Assembly (NCBI GenBank): GCA_009829735.1
Contig: CM020620.1
Location: 1 to 64,000, forward strand
Source of the DNA: Pyropia yezoensis
Taxonomy: Eukaryota > Rhodophyta > Bangiophyceae > Bangiales > Bangiaceae
Direction: 5' to 3'
DNA: 64,000 nucleotides
Of this stretch, positions 49,986 to 61,679 are shown one piece after another. Numbering within the stretch: position 1 is the stretch's first letter; every line of letters begins with the position of its first letter. The translations under genes were made by a program, and so were the position numbers. The notes below the pieces were generated by a model that was given only the letters and a program-made list of their open reading frames with translations, was not told the DNA's origin and did no database searches.

Positions 49986-52900
49986 CTACTCACCACCACT
50001 GTCATCATCATCCTCGGGCAGGCTGTCATACAGCAGGTCTAGTGGGCTCGCTGCGTTGGTGTCTTCGCCACCGTCAACGCGCTGCACACCGCGAGAGACT
50101 TCTGCCGCGCCACCGACGGCGGCTAGACCATTCACCACCACATGGCGTTCGGTCGTCGGCTGAAGGACAGGGCCACCCCCGTTCACGCCATCGACCAGCG
50201 ACAGCTCACCCATAGGCGCTTGGCCACGAGCCACTGCGCTGCTGCCGCCGATGGCAGGGGCACAAGTGGCGAGAGTGACACCTGCTCGGCAGGAACCGTC
50301 GCCCGATGCTCCCACGTCACCGAGCGCAACCACAGCGGAGGGGGCGCCAGGCACCGCAGGACCACCACCCCTGTGCACATCGCCCAGAGCCAACGGTGCT
50401 TGGATCGTCACCCGGCCGTCTGCAACGGCAACAGCGTCCTCAGCGAGAGTGGCACCACGGGCGAGCGTGGCACCAGCTTGCGTGACACCGCTGCCCCATG
50501 CTGTAGCGCTGTTATGCGTTCCGCCTGCGCCGGGAGCGCAGAACACCGCAGGGTCACCCTCGCGCACTCCTTCAACCGGCGCCTGGCGACCGACCATCGC
50601 CTGCCCACCGGCAACCGCGACGCCGCCGCAGGTGGCAGGGCCTCCTGCTGCGAGAGTAGTACCACTGTCGACGAGCGCAGCACCAGCTGATCCGGCGGGG
50701 CGAACGCCCCGTACAGCTGCGCTGCCTGGCCTTCCTCCCTCCACGGACAGGCGGAGCGTCGCAGGGCCACTCCCGCCCACCCCGCTCACTGGTGACTGGC
50801 CACCCACCTGGTCATGTCCAGTAGCAACGGCGAGACCACCCGAAGCGGCGACAGCACCCCCCGTCCCTTGGAGCATCCCCGGACGAGGGGTTGTAGCCGC
50901 GTCAGGTGCAGGGTCGTACCCATCAAAGAGCCGCAAGCCTTCATATGCCTTGTCATTGACCAGCAGCGTGCAGCCAACTCCCAGTTGATGCCGCCACACA
51001 TCGTACGTTGGCGGCATCTTACCATGACGCCTCAAAGGGCGCAGCCCGGCAATCACCTCCAAGACCTTTTGCACAAAAGTCAAAACCAGAGCGACGTGGC
51101 CTCTAGCGCAATGGACAACCTTTGTCTGCCCGACGGTAGTGGCCTGGACCACCCGGTTGCCAAATCCACTGCGCAAGAAGATGGCCTCCACACCGTCAAT
51201 GGCGGCGGTGACGGACAGACCCTTCCAGATCGCGTCATCGGAGAGCAGCGTTACGGCATCGTTTCTTGACAGCTCCTCCTGCTTCACACCGAGGGTGTCA
51301 AAGTACGCCGGCAGCGCGTACTTCTTGAAATCTTCCAGGATGTGCGACTTGACGCGGTTGACCCTCTCCAGTACCCGGCACATCCGCACGCTGCCACCAG
51401 AGTCGAGGCGGGTGAAAAACGGACGCACGCTCAGCAGGTACGCCTTGGCCCGGTCGTCGTCCGTGAAGCCCAGCGTGCGCTTAGTGGCATTCAGCTGAAT
51501 CTCGAGAGTGCGACCGTTGCTGGGAAGGACATCGTCGCTGTTGGTCGCGCCCAACATGAGCGGCTCAAGCACAGCTTTGCACTCCTCGCGGATGGCCGCC
51601 ACATCTGCCTCGTTTTTTCAGCCACGTCCTCATCGCTGCGTTGCACTGGAAGGGCGCCAGCACCTCCGACAACGGGGGCGGGACGACGAGCAGCCGGGGC
51701 GGCGGCGATGGCGTCTTGCATGCGCGAGACAACCAACGCTGTGCGCTCGTTGGAGTTGCCGAGGTTGTTCACCTTGTTGGCCATGCGGCTGATCGACGTC
51801 TGCAGGCAGTCCAAGTGGCCCGAGAGGGTCGCTATGTTCCCCTTGATAGGCTGCAGCCCGGCAACCACTGCATTAGATATGGCTGATGACAGCGCCTCGG
51901 TGGCGGCAGCGGGCGCGACGGTCATGGCGACGCCTTGTGGCCGCCCCGCCATGGCCGCCATCACCCGGGCAGCCTCTTGATCCTCTGCTGTCATGCCGCT
52001 CAAACCAAACGACACAGAGGCGGGCGCACCAGCTGCATCGCCCGCCAAAGATCCCGGCACCGCGGTCGCCGCATAGCGAGGCGTCGCTGCCGCACTCGGT
52101 CCCTGAAGCCCCAAGGCGGCCGAGACGATGGTTGCACTCGCGGCGGGAGTGGCACAGTTTGCTTTTTTGGCGGCCTTCCTGCTGGTAGAATTCTTGGCAC
52201 GCTTAGTGGGCGTTGGACGACGCTTAGCTGGTAGCGCTTGACGCGGCACAAGCGTGCTTGACAGGTCATTCGGAGCGGCCCCAAAGGCCGCAGCAATAGC
52301 GCCCGGAAGCACTCTTGTTGCCCCCAGCACCTCCAGTCGCGACTGAAGGGAAGGACCCACAACCGTTTGAAGACCCTCCCGCACGAATGCCGGCGCTCGT
52401 GAGACAAATTGAGCCGAGGTTCGATCCTGGGACGTCGGCGGAAGTCCCGGCTGCGCGCGTGGGGTCAGGTCCGCCTGCGTGAGCATGCTCACCGCAACGG
52501 GTGATGACACGTCATGAAGCGGCGGGGGAGCGCTACCGCTTGACGCCACGGGCACAGAGCCGTACGCCACAGGATGTCCATCATACGGCCTCTTGTCGTT
52601 GAGGGAGGCAGGGCGCCGCGGAGGCGGCGTGACGGGCAGGGACAGGCGAGACGGAGCGGATAAAGCTCCGTGCGACAGCGCTGAGTACGCCGACCCGGCA
52701 CCAGTCACGAAGGGGGTCCTGCCAGACCCACCAGCAGGCGCCAGACGCCCAAAATGTGGTACCTGCGGCACGACCGTGCTCGAAGGCCCAGCTACTTGCG
52801 CAGCTTCGACGCCATGCGGCTCCGACACTGCCGCACCTGCCGGGGCAGCAGCCGCGCGAATTCCAAGGGCCGGTGCGAGAGTCTCGAGCGACCGGCGGCG

Positions 52901-53194
52901 CTCAGCCGTGTGCTCCGCTGCACGCCGGCCAGGCAGCGGAGGGAACTCCGAGTCAAAGCTCGTGACCGACGCTGTCGTCACGCCTGGAGAAGGCACGTCT
53001 ACGCCCTGTGACGTAGGAAAAAATGTGACAAGCTGGTTGATAATTGCCTCACGCGGCGCTGCTGCAGACCGCGGCGGCAACACAGGAGATGACCCACCGC
53101 CCCGACCGTGACTGCCGCTTGCAGCCGCGCGAGCCGCCCAGGTGCCAGAGGATGCGCCCGTACCGTCCACGCGGCCAGCGGTACCGCCGTTCAT
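49986..53194 (-). CDS. Transposon accessory protein, two frames joined at an A6 run
   Basis: The first frame runs from ATG 53194 (MNGGTAGRVDG) to 51491; the second, in the -1 frame, continues to 49986. The switch point is an A6 run (51612-51617, minus strand GCTGAAAAAACGAG). One added base, a -1 ribosomal shift, or a short intron ending at the nearby GAGGCAG would give one protein of about 1070 residues. The N-terminal half is Pro/Ala/Ser-rich and disordered. A coiled coil precedes the junction (HLDCLQTSISRMANKVNNLG). After it comes a folded-looking segment (EECKAVLEPLMLGATNSDD to YDVWRHQLGVGCTLLVNDKA), then a Gly/Ala/Val-rich repeat region and an acidic PEDDDD tail. The family is not recognised. 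Its place inside the same inverted ends, divergent from the transposase, suggests a mobility or regulatory partner. Confidence 0.62.
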
Positions 53195-54597
53195 GCTGAT
53201 TGAGAGGGGGGTGGGTAACGGAGAAGCAAGAGAGTGGGCGAAGAAGCTTGCAGCGGAAGTGTGAGGGGGAACAGTCAGGCACCGTGGCGAGTTGTAAATC
53301 AGGGAGGACAAGCACGATGTGAGCGCTGCGAGACGGAGAGACGCACTGATCAAGCAATGTATACCCGCCGCGGACCCCCCATACCTGGTTTCGCATCAAG
53401 TGGCCGACTGCACTGGACATGGCCTGCGCCCAGTGCATGACACACAAAAAAAATCGCTTCAATCGTTCTCATCCACAAACAGACTCCAGCAAGCAGCCCA
53501 CTTCGAGGACGTCACCAACGCATACGCTGTGCGACGCACTCGCTTCACGTCGTCCCTCAGCACACGTGATCGGGACTCCACACCGACTCCAAAGAGGGGA
53601 CCAGTCGTCTCAGCAGATATACCGCCGTCCAAACAGACCTACTGAGGCTCCAAAACTCAGCCGCCGCTGCTTTTGGTAACGGGTCGGGAGTCTGCCCCCC
53701 GGGAGAAATCTGCTCCAGTGCTGCCGCCATGGCCACGGAGTCACGTTAGCCAAGGTGCGACACTGCACATCACCGCGCATGGCACGTGCTGCCCTTGCGC
53801 ACCGCGAGAGCACGAAGAAGATAAATGAGTGGATGGCGTACCCGATCAGCGCCATCATGGCTGGACGTGGAGGGTAATCCAGTCCAGTGGTCCACCAGCT
53901 GGCAGAGGGAACAGTCTTGCGTTACTTACGCTCGTTACCAAGTTGAGAATACAGTAACAACTTCGGGACACTATAAGCTGAATTTTGAACATAAGTTCAT
54001 TCATCGGTTATCCCACGGCGATCAGTGGTCATTCGCATGACTATAAGCAACAACTTGTGCCAGATATTCAAACTCCTTCGCAGACTTCCCGAAGTTGCCA
54101 TGTTGGACCAGTGGACGGATGCGGTGTGAAGGCGCGTCTTCAATCTAGCATCATGTGCGAGTGTCCAGTATGGCACATAGGAACCGAGCCCATGTTTTTG
54201 ACGTCCCGGCCTGACTTTGCGTGTTGCCATGTGAAGCCTGCGGTTCCTGTTGGTCCGCACGATGATGGTAAGCCGACCTTTTTGCTTTCCACCGCACGTG
54301 CATCATGCGGCCGTGGGTCCACGTGGCTGACCGGGCAGTGCGCGCCGGTGACATGACGGCAACAGGTCCCATATTTAGGGTGACGCGAAGGTGACTGCGA
54401 CGGATGCAATGCCTGCACATCCAAAGGCCTTGGCGCTAACGCACAAGTCGAACTCTGCTTGTGTTCTACTCAGTCCAAATCCCTCTGTCTGCAGGCTGGA
54501 CGATCTGACTGCACGGTCGCTCTGCATCCTCAGCCGGACTGCCCTCTTTTGAGCGCTGTGACGCAAGCGGTCGCCGTTGAGACAGGCAGGCGACACG
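53195..54597. promoter_or_regulatory. Divergent intergenic region of the Plavaka-like transposon
   Basis: 1.4 kb with no supported frame separates the starts of the accessory gene (-) and transposase (+). It is the least GC-rich part of the element (for example 53930-54010). Both genes must be transcribed from here. I could not identify specific promoter boxes. Confidence 0.5.
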
Positions 54598-57500
54598 ATG
54601 TCAAACGTGCAGGAGGCCTCAGAGCCCCTGCGCTGTTCGGTCTGCTCGTTCCGGACGCACACATTCTCGGGTATGCGGTCCCACGAAATACAGAAACATC
54701 GCACCATCTCCGGCAACACGCTTCGTGACAACCCTGGGCGGCGCAAGCGGCGACTCGGCTTCACTGGCGGCCCGGTACCGCCTCCTGAGGTCGCGCTGTC
54801 AGGCGGGGTTCCCAACGCGTCTGCGAGAGGTGAGCCGGGCAACTTCAACGACAACCAAAGGCTAGGGAGTGACGCTGCTTTGCGGCCGGACTTTACAGGC
54901 AGGTACACGGGAGCTGTTAACCACGAGATCCGCGCGCTCCCGCAACTCTCTGCCATGTTGCGGCCGATCGCTAGCGGTGCCGACGTGGACCCGACTGGAC
55001 GCCAAGACTCCTCGTTTGTCTCTGTGGCTACTGAGGTGCGGGCTCTTTACGAGGCACTCCAAGACGCGTCTCGAGCTCAGCCGTTGGTGACGCCGCGGGC
55101 ACGTGCGCGCCCCGGTCGTTTTGACACCGTGCGGTTGCGCGCGTTGCAGCGATTTGTCTTGAGTATTGGCGCAGCTGGTATGACTCAGCGGGAGCAGCGC
55201 TTGCTCTACGACTTCCTTGAGACATGGGATGGTACCCACGTGGGAATGGAGGCCGCTGATCGTGACCGGACGCCCCTGCGGGACAATTTTGCGTCGCCCA
55301 CAGCCTTTGTGAACGCACTCCGGGATGATATTGACCATGCGGCCATCGAGGCTGGGTGGAAGAAGGTCATGTTAACGGAGGCGGGGGTGGAGTACGAGGC
55401 GTACTTTCGCTCGGTACTGGACGTCCTCGCGTCATTGCTGCTGCACGCTGACGTCGTCCGCTGGTGGAGCGGGGACACCGGACCAGCGCCTTCGACGGAT
55501 CGGCGGGAGTCCCCACTCGATGGTGATGCCTTCAAAGAGTGCGAGCGAGAAGTACTGAGCATGAATGGCCCCAGGAGCTGCGTCATTGGATTGCACGCCT
55601 ACTCGGACTCAAGTCAGTTGTCGTGGTCGGGAGGTAAGCTTTCGATACTACCTCCTCATCGGCTTGCAGTGGAGAGTCTTGCTTTGGTGGCTGCCTCACT
55701 CGTGGTATTCATAGGCTGACTGAGGCCTGCTCGCGTGTTTTGGTGTCTTTCCTGGAACTGGCACGTGCCTGGGATACCTTCTTGTACGTTTGCGACCCCA
55801 AGCCCACAAGCTGTACCCCCTGAGAGTGAAAGTCGTCAATCTGTCCGGAAGGGAGAAGTGGGTGACGGTCGCGTACGTACCAGTGGTCAAGACGTTGCAG
55901 GAGACGGCAGCTGATGAGCGTGGTCGGCTGCGTCGTTGCGGCATAATGCAGCGGGTCCTGTACCTGGCCTTCCGAGAGGCTTTCTCGGCAAGTCACTGCG
56001 GCTTCCTGATGCCATCGCTAACGGGTCTGCGCCTGTTCCCCCGCCTCTTGCTGTACGTATGTGATCAGCCTGAGGAGCGCTTGGTGCTTTGCCTGAAGGG
56101 CGGCAAGTGTAAGCGTCCTTGTTCGCAGTGTGATGTGAAGGTGGAGGTTTGTGGCGCGCCCATCGCGCTCGATGCACGCGGGCGAGAGGTGGTTGCCTCT
56201 TTAGAGCGGCATTTGGAGACAGCTGGGTACCGTCGTCGTGCTGTACACCGGCAGCGCCGTCTTACCCTCGAGGCCATGGACAGCGGGAACAGTTTTGTGC
56301 CGGCTTTGACGGGTATGGCAGGGACGTCAACAGCACCTTACCTTTTCTACAGAATGGTCGGCTTTGATGTCTTGCACGTACGTTTGTGTCACGCCATTTC
56401 CATGAACTTTTCAACGAGTGTGGCGGGAAATGCCGCGGGCTCCATGCCTTGGACCCACGAGCTCTTCATTATCCGCTTTCCGCGTATCTCGGTACTGTCT
56501 TAGCAGCTCGATTCTGATGCTCGTGCCATGCAACACTTCTCTGCCTCTGAATCTTTGCTTTACTGCTTTGCAGGTGCTCGACCTTGGCGTGACGAGGGAT
56601 CTTGTCCACCGTCTGGTGGAGATATATCCTGCCATGTGTGCCGGCTCCGCCCCGCTCGCTGGATCCCCTGCTGCAACGTACAGGGTCGCCTTTGAAAGGC
56701 TCTTTCACCTAGGAAGGAGGAGCAAGGCGTGCAAAGCGCCACCTGGGTATGTATCTACTTCTGTGACCGGCTGCTGTCCCACCGCGAGGGAGGGTGACCT
56801 GCATGCGAGATGGGCCGTGCGTTTTAGTGGCACACTTTGAGCAGCGCCCTCACGCTAGCACAATTGTGGCAGTGACTGACTGGTCTGTGTCCGTTTTCGC
56901 CGTCTTCTTCTTCTATCCCTGTTGCTCGTGGCTGCAGGTTGCTCGTTGGGAAAAAGGACAAACAGTCAGTATACACTGGCAAGCAGCAGCGCGGGGGCAT
57001 CTCCATCCTGCCCTTCATCGTCGCCGGACTTTTCCGCTCCAGGTCCGCGCAGTCGACGGCCCCCGCGCCGCTCGGGGACAGTGGCGCCGATGTGGCGGCG
57101 GATGGACAGCCTGACTTGGCTGCGGCAGCCATTCGCCGCGGAGATGGGACGGCGGAAGCTGAAAAGGACGGCGGTGACGAGAGCGCTTCCGGCTACGAGC
57201 CAGACTCAGACGAAGGTGGTGCGTCTACCAAGAAGGGCACCCAGTTCGACTGGGACGCGTACAACCTGGTCTGGGAGGGCACGCCCATCGACGTGGCAGT
57301 GACCCATATGTTTGCGGAGTACGCTGTTTTGTACTCCCGGATCTGTCGGCAGGTGCGCTCGTCCGCGCCACCCCCACTCACCCTAACGGAGGGGATGTCC
57401 ATCGCGAACCAGGCTCGGCGCTTCGTGACGCACTACGTCACGCCTATTCTGGGGCCGGTGCACACCAGCAAGGTGCATCGTTTGTTGTGCCACGTCCTGG

Positions 57501-58357
57501 ATGCTATCCGAGACCACGGCAACATTTCCCTCAACTGCAACACCGCGCCTAACGAGGCTATCCACAAGGAGGATAAGGCCTACTACGCGCGCACAAGCAA
57601 GTCAACGGCGCACTTCACCCGCCAGGTTGTGCTGCAGTCACAGGGAGCTGGGGAGGTACTTGCGCGGCTGGACCGGGAGGAGACGCGTGGCGCAGCGGTG
57701 GCGGACTCGACCTCAGCTGAGAGGGTGGTGCCCGGCTCGGCTGGTGCTCACGAAGCAGTGGCCCCTGCTACGACGGACGCCACCGAGCCAGTAGGCGATT
57801 ACAAGCTGGAGAGAGTGCGCGCTGGTGATCTCGACCAGCGCTGCAGAGTGGCCAACGTCGGTGGGCTGCTTGGCGTTGAGCCAGACGACCTGGTGGCGCT
57901 CGTGTCGACGTGCAGGATTGACGCGTTGTTCGCCTGTGGGTCGAGGCTACCACAGCTGATCCGAGCGTCGCCCTCGTACCGAGACGAGCCGTGGTTTGAC
58001 TCTGTTCTGTATCAGGCCCACGAGCAGACCCGGGTGGGGCAGGTACGGGCCATTGTACGTCGGCATGGTGGCGATATTGCGGTCGTCCGTCGTATGGTGG
58101 CGGTCCCTGCACGGCCTGGGTGTCCCCTAACGGCAAGGGGGTGTCAACGACTGGCGTGGGACATGCCGCAAGATGCCGTCGAGGCGGTCGCTGATCTCGT
58201 TCCCGTCAGCACTCTGCGCCGACTGGTGCACGTTGTGCCCGACTTTTTTGACCTGATCACGCGCCGTGGTCTGGATGCCGTCCCCCCCGGGTCGCAGGAT
58301 CACGTAGGGCAGCATAGAGCGATGCGCTTTTTTATTAATGACTTCTATCCGTGGTGA
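54598..58357 (+). CDS. Plavaka/CACTA-like transposase, four exons, intact
   Basis: Exons 54598-55633, 55803-56377, 56574-56746 and 56938-58357 join in frame to 1067 residues. Introns of 169, 196 and 191 bp all start GTAAGC/GTACGT/GTATGT and end in AG. An N-terminal C2H2 finger (CSVCSFRTHTFSGMRSHEIQKH-type spacing C-x2-C-x12-H-x4-H) lies at about residues 13-32. Candidate catalytic residues: Asp337 in YSDSSQLSW, Asp534 in GFDVLHVLDLG, Glu801 in NEAIHKEDKAYYARTSK. The YSD..., fDvLH..dLG and E.iHK..K..Y..T blocks and the N-terminal finger are typical of fungal Plavaka transposases of the CACTA/CMC group (recalled family knowledge). A Cys cluster (CLKGGKCKRPCSQC) sits between the first two. No stop or frame change occurs, so it may be active. 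Confidence 0.8.
55634..55802 (+). other. Transposase intron 1
   Basis: 169 bp, GTAAGC...CCCCAAG. Phase 1: exon end G plus CC gives Ala, leading into HKLYPLRVKVVN, the expected continuation of the YSD block. Stops occur inside the intron in the upstream frame. Confidence 0.8.
56378..56573 (+). other. Transposase intron 2
   Basis: 196 bp, GTACGTTTG...TACTGCTTTGCAG, with a polypyrimidine-rich end. Phase 0; it restores the FDVLH|VLDLG motif. Confidence 0.85.
56747..56937 (+). other. Transposase intron 3
   Basis: 191 bp, GTATGTATC...GTGGCTGCAG. Phase 2; restores a Gly codon before LLVGKKDKQS. There is a pyrimidine tract (TTCTTCTTCTATCCC) about 30 bases before the acceptor. Confidence 0.8.
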
Positions 58358-58992
58358 ATTATATCGGTTCATTGTTCCGCACCCGCTCTTCTCTCTGGGT
58401 GACACCTGTTGACGCTTGAAGATGTGACAGACTATGTGGCACAGCACGGCCAGGTGGCGCAGGTCTTCCTGGGCCGCCGCGAAAATCGACAGGCGCAGTG
58501 AGCATTTGCCGCTGCATGCGGGCGCCGCAACGCACCAGTAGACTGGGCCGTGAGGCCCCTAAGGAGGACGCCGACCAGCCGCCCTTCGACGTCCGAGTAT
58601 TCCTGGTCGACGGGGGCGACAGTTTCCGCCAGTCCACTGCCATACAAGGCTCGGTTATAATGTGCGTGGCTCATATGAGGGAGCCTGCAACTAGGCACTG
58701 TCGCGGCTTCGATGATCATGCGAAAAGGCAGCGCAGCCGGACCTATGACGGCAAAGTCGGGCCGGTTTTGATGCACACCTGGCGGCGGCTGCGACGCCAA
58801 GGTGCCGCCACAACTGTTCGAGACAAGACATCACTGAGGCAACCCGGCCAGCTCCGTACAGATACTGAATAGATCCCGACACGTCTTCCAATAGCATATG
58901 AGCTCCGTTGTTTGCTCCGTGCAAGGTCGCGCGCCTGTCGCGAGGTTGACTCGTTACTTTCTCATCGAGTACCAGACCCCTGGCTCGGCTCA
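58358..58992. other. 3' flank of the transposase inside the transposon, no gene
   Basis: Short frames only; no domain. It probably holds the transposase 3' UTR and subterminal DNA. Confidence 0.45.
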
Positions 58993-59119
58993 CTCCTCAT
59001 CGACAGGTCGCTTTGGAGGGCTCCCCGATGAGGCTAAAAACGCCCACCGAGACGTCGCTTCGATGACCGATGGGACTCGGAGGGCTCTCGATGGGATTTG
59101 CCCGAGATGCGACGATTGG
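58993..59119 (+). repeat. Right terminal inverted repeat
   Basis: Contains ACTCCTCATCGACAGG, CACCGAGACGTCGCTTCGAT, GGGCTCTCGATGGGATTTGC and the outer AGATGCGACGATTGG, matching the left end in inverse with substitutions and indels. Confidence 0.55.
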
Positions 59120-60380
59120 GCGGGAGCGATGTGGGGGGGAGGGGGCCCAACAGTACTCTGGGCAGCAAGCGGCGGGGAGGGGTTGCGACCGGATTGGCGT
59201 GCCCAATGAGAATCAGGGCCGACACGAGGCGGGGCGTTGCCGCCACGCCAAAGGCGACCACCGGGGGCCGCCCCTGTCCACTGTTGGCACCCTCCTGCGG
59301 CCGTGGGGCGGGCGTGGGGCGATGAGGGGGGGCGTCGGGGAAGGCGCGGCTGCGTAGACGGCGGTGGCTGGCTTGGCGACGCGCAGGGGAGAGCGGGGGG
59401 GTGACACGCGTAAAGCGTGGAGACGGAGACGCAAAACCCGAGGTGGGGGCGTGCACGGGCCTGGGAAGAGGGTCAACCGACCGACAACCGCCGGAGTTGC
59501 GCATAGACACGTGATACGCGACCGGGGGGGAATGCAAGAGCCGCCGGGGCCGCGTGCGCCGGCAAGGCGTAAAGAAAAGAGAGGGGGGGGGGGGCGAATC
59601 TCGTTCACCATTATTCGCATGGCGGGGTCCATGCATGGCGGGGGGGAATGCGCAACCTCGCGCCTCGAAAAAAAAAAAGAGGAGGCACGATTGAGCCGCC
59701 GCGCTGTGGTCCCCTCATAGAACGTGCGAAAGTTGCGGAAACGACGCCGGTACACCGCATGGAGTCGCGGAAGCGTGCAACTGTCAACCATGCAGAAAAC
59801 GACGTGGTCGGTTGTCGCATGGACCGAGCGGTCACAACCGTCCGTTCCCGGCATACACTGATCGCAGGCGGGGCGCGTCGAGGGAAACCGCGTCAGGTGA
59901 TTGGCTCGTTGCACAGAGACGGTCGGACACGACCCCAACCGACCGCAAACAGACTTATATACACTTTTGAGTGTGTATATTCGCATATGGACAGGAATAT
60001 TGGAGCGAGTTTGGACTGCACGTGGCAAGAAGAGTCGCATTGCACAGTCATATTAGGCAACGTTCGACAAAAGTATGGACGAGATACACGAGATTGCCTT
60101 GCTTTGTGCTGCGTGTCTCGCTTGTTCAGCAGGAGAGTCGACAATGTTTCCTCGTTTTCGAGCCTTGCACCTGTCTTCGGGGGGGGGCTTGCCCCAGGTT
60201 GAATAATACCATCGAACACGCAATAGGCGACAGCGAACCCTCCCGACTTCTGCTGTAAGGCAGCGGAAAGCCACTTGCTATCGTGAAGGCCAGCTGTCCC
60301 GTCTTAAAATCATGTAGCCCCTGTGATCCAGCAACTCCATTGCATATATCGGCTTTTGCCACGCTGCTCCACTCAGCAGC
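59120..60380. other. Intergenic, no gene recognised
   Basis: GC-rich to about 59680, then more balanced. A near-perfect palindrome lies at about 59957-59981 (TATACACTTTTGAGTGTGTATA core is a 9-bp stem), next to TTATATACAC. No supported gene. Confidence 0.45.
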
Positions 60381-60456
60381 GCCCACGTGGCTGCTTCAAT
60401 TCAGATTGGCGTGAGATGGTATCCGGATCGTCGTGACGTTGTTGGAAGCACTCTCA
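60381..60456 (+). repeat. Dispersed repeat S, copy 2
   Basis: Matches 38101-38181 in the opposite orientation, including GAGATGGTATC and GATCGTCGTGACGTTGTTGG. Confidence 0.7.
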
Positions 60457-60629
60457 GAAGGATACCTACAAAGCAGGAAAGAAATTTGAGCAATCATCCG
60501 CGCCTCATCATGCACGAAACGCTGCGACCGTGGAGGATCAAGGGGCTCGTCGCCCGCCACCGGCCGCCCCTCCGCTGTGCTCTTCTGGCGAGCGATCTAG
60601 GAGGCCAAGCTACGGCACGCGGCTATTCT

Positions 60630-60780
60630 ACCTTCCCCACCCCCCGCTCCCCCTCCTCACCCCCCTTCCCCTCCTCACCCCCCTCCCCCTCCTCACCCTC
60701 CTCACCCCCCTCCCCCTCCTCTCCCCCCTCCCCCTCCTCCCCCCCCTCCCCCTCCTCACCCCCCTCCCCTCTGGGCCCAG
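60630..60780 (+). repeat. CCCTCCCCCTCCTCA minisatellite
   Basis: About nine units of 12-18 bp built from CCCCCTCCCCCTCCTCACC. Strongly pyrimidine/purine asymmetric, hence triplex or i-motif prone. A further low-complexity CCG/GCC tract continues to about 61420. Confidence 0.85.
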
Positions 60781-61679
60781 GGCCCCACACCAACGCTTTT
60801 CGGGGGGGCACTGTCCCCTGCCCTGCCACGGCGCACGGGCACCAGACGCCGCGCGGCAACGGCGGGGACGCGCCCCGACGCCGCCTCACCCCCCCCCCGC
60901 CCAGTGCTGCCGATGCGGGCGGCGGCTCCAGCGTGGCTGCCGCGGGCGGCCCCCGTCGCCGCCGCGGTGACGGCGGCGCCCCACCCGCGGACCGGCCGAC
61001 CAGACCCCCCCCCCCCCCGGACACGCGGCCGCCTCGACGCGGCCACCGGGCTCGCCCGCGGACGCTCATTGTCGGCCGCCCCCCCCCCCCCCCCCCGCCG
61101 GTACTCCCCGACGGGGTGCCGCGCCGCCGCGCCGCCGCTGCCGCCACTGTTGGCGCCCCCACCGACGCGGTCGGGAACGCCAACCGCCGTTGCCGTCGCC
61201 GACGCCGACGCTGACGCGGCTGCGCTCCCCACCGCTGCCGCGGCTGCTACCTACACACGGGCGGCCGTCGCCCCCTCCGCCCTGGCCATTGTCCACCCCC
61301 GCCTCCTGCCCGTCGCCACCACCCCCCTGCCCATCGGCGCCCGCCTCCTTGCCCGTCGCCACTCGCCGCCGGCCGCCAAGTCGGTAGCTGACCCCGCCGG
61401 CGCACCCGCCACTCCCCGCTAGCCGTGCTGCCCGGCCGACCAGCAGGGGGCCCTGCCCCCCCCTCCCGCCTTCCCGGGGGCATCGTTCCCCATTCCTTCT
61501 GCTTTTTCCCTCACCCTTCCGCCGCCCTCCTCCCCATTCCTTCCCTCCCTCTCCTCCCGGCTCCCCTTTCCGCCGCCCCTCCCTTTTGCTGTCTGCCCGC
61601 CGCGGCGATGGGCATGCCGCGGCAACGGCTGGGCGGTCGCCCCCCCGACAGCCGCCGTCGGGGCGATTGCGCCCTCCCC
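60781..61679. other. GC-rich upstream region of the protease gene
   Basis: CCGCC-rich low complexity with C14-type runs (61080-61098). The protease frame is open from 61425, with earlier ATGs at 61608 and 61614, but the sequence before 61680 looks like untranslated leader (CCCTCCCTTCCG stretches at 61480-61590). Confidence 0.5.

Larger units (their letters stand above)
49545..59119. mobile_element. ~9.6-kb Plavaka/CACTA-like DNA transposon
   Basis: Imperfect terminal inverted repeats of about 130-150 bp lie at 49545-49697 and 58993-59119. Shared blocks, read inward to outward: CTCATCGA, CACCGA.A(T)ACG.CTTCGATGA, a TCGATG.GGATT block, and GCCC.AGATGCGACGAT at the outer edge. Between them are an intact four-exon transposase (+) and a divergent second gene (-). 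The exact ends and target duplication are not resolved. The Plavaka/CACTA assignment rests on the transposase motifs. Confidence 0.6.

Noticed and set aside
51605-51620. Canonical X-XXY-YYZ slippery heptamer at the A6 run
   Set aside because: The zero-frame codons are GCT GAA AAA ACG, so the heptamer is not in the canonical register; recoding remains possible but is not shown.
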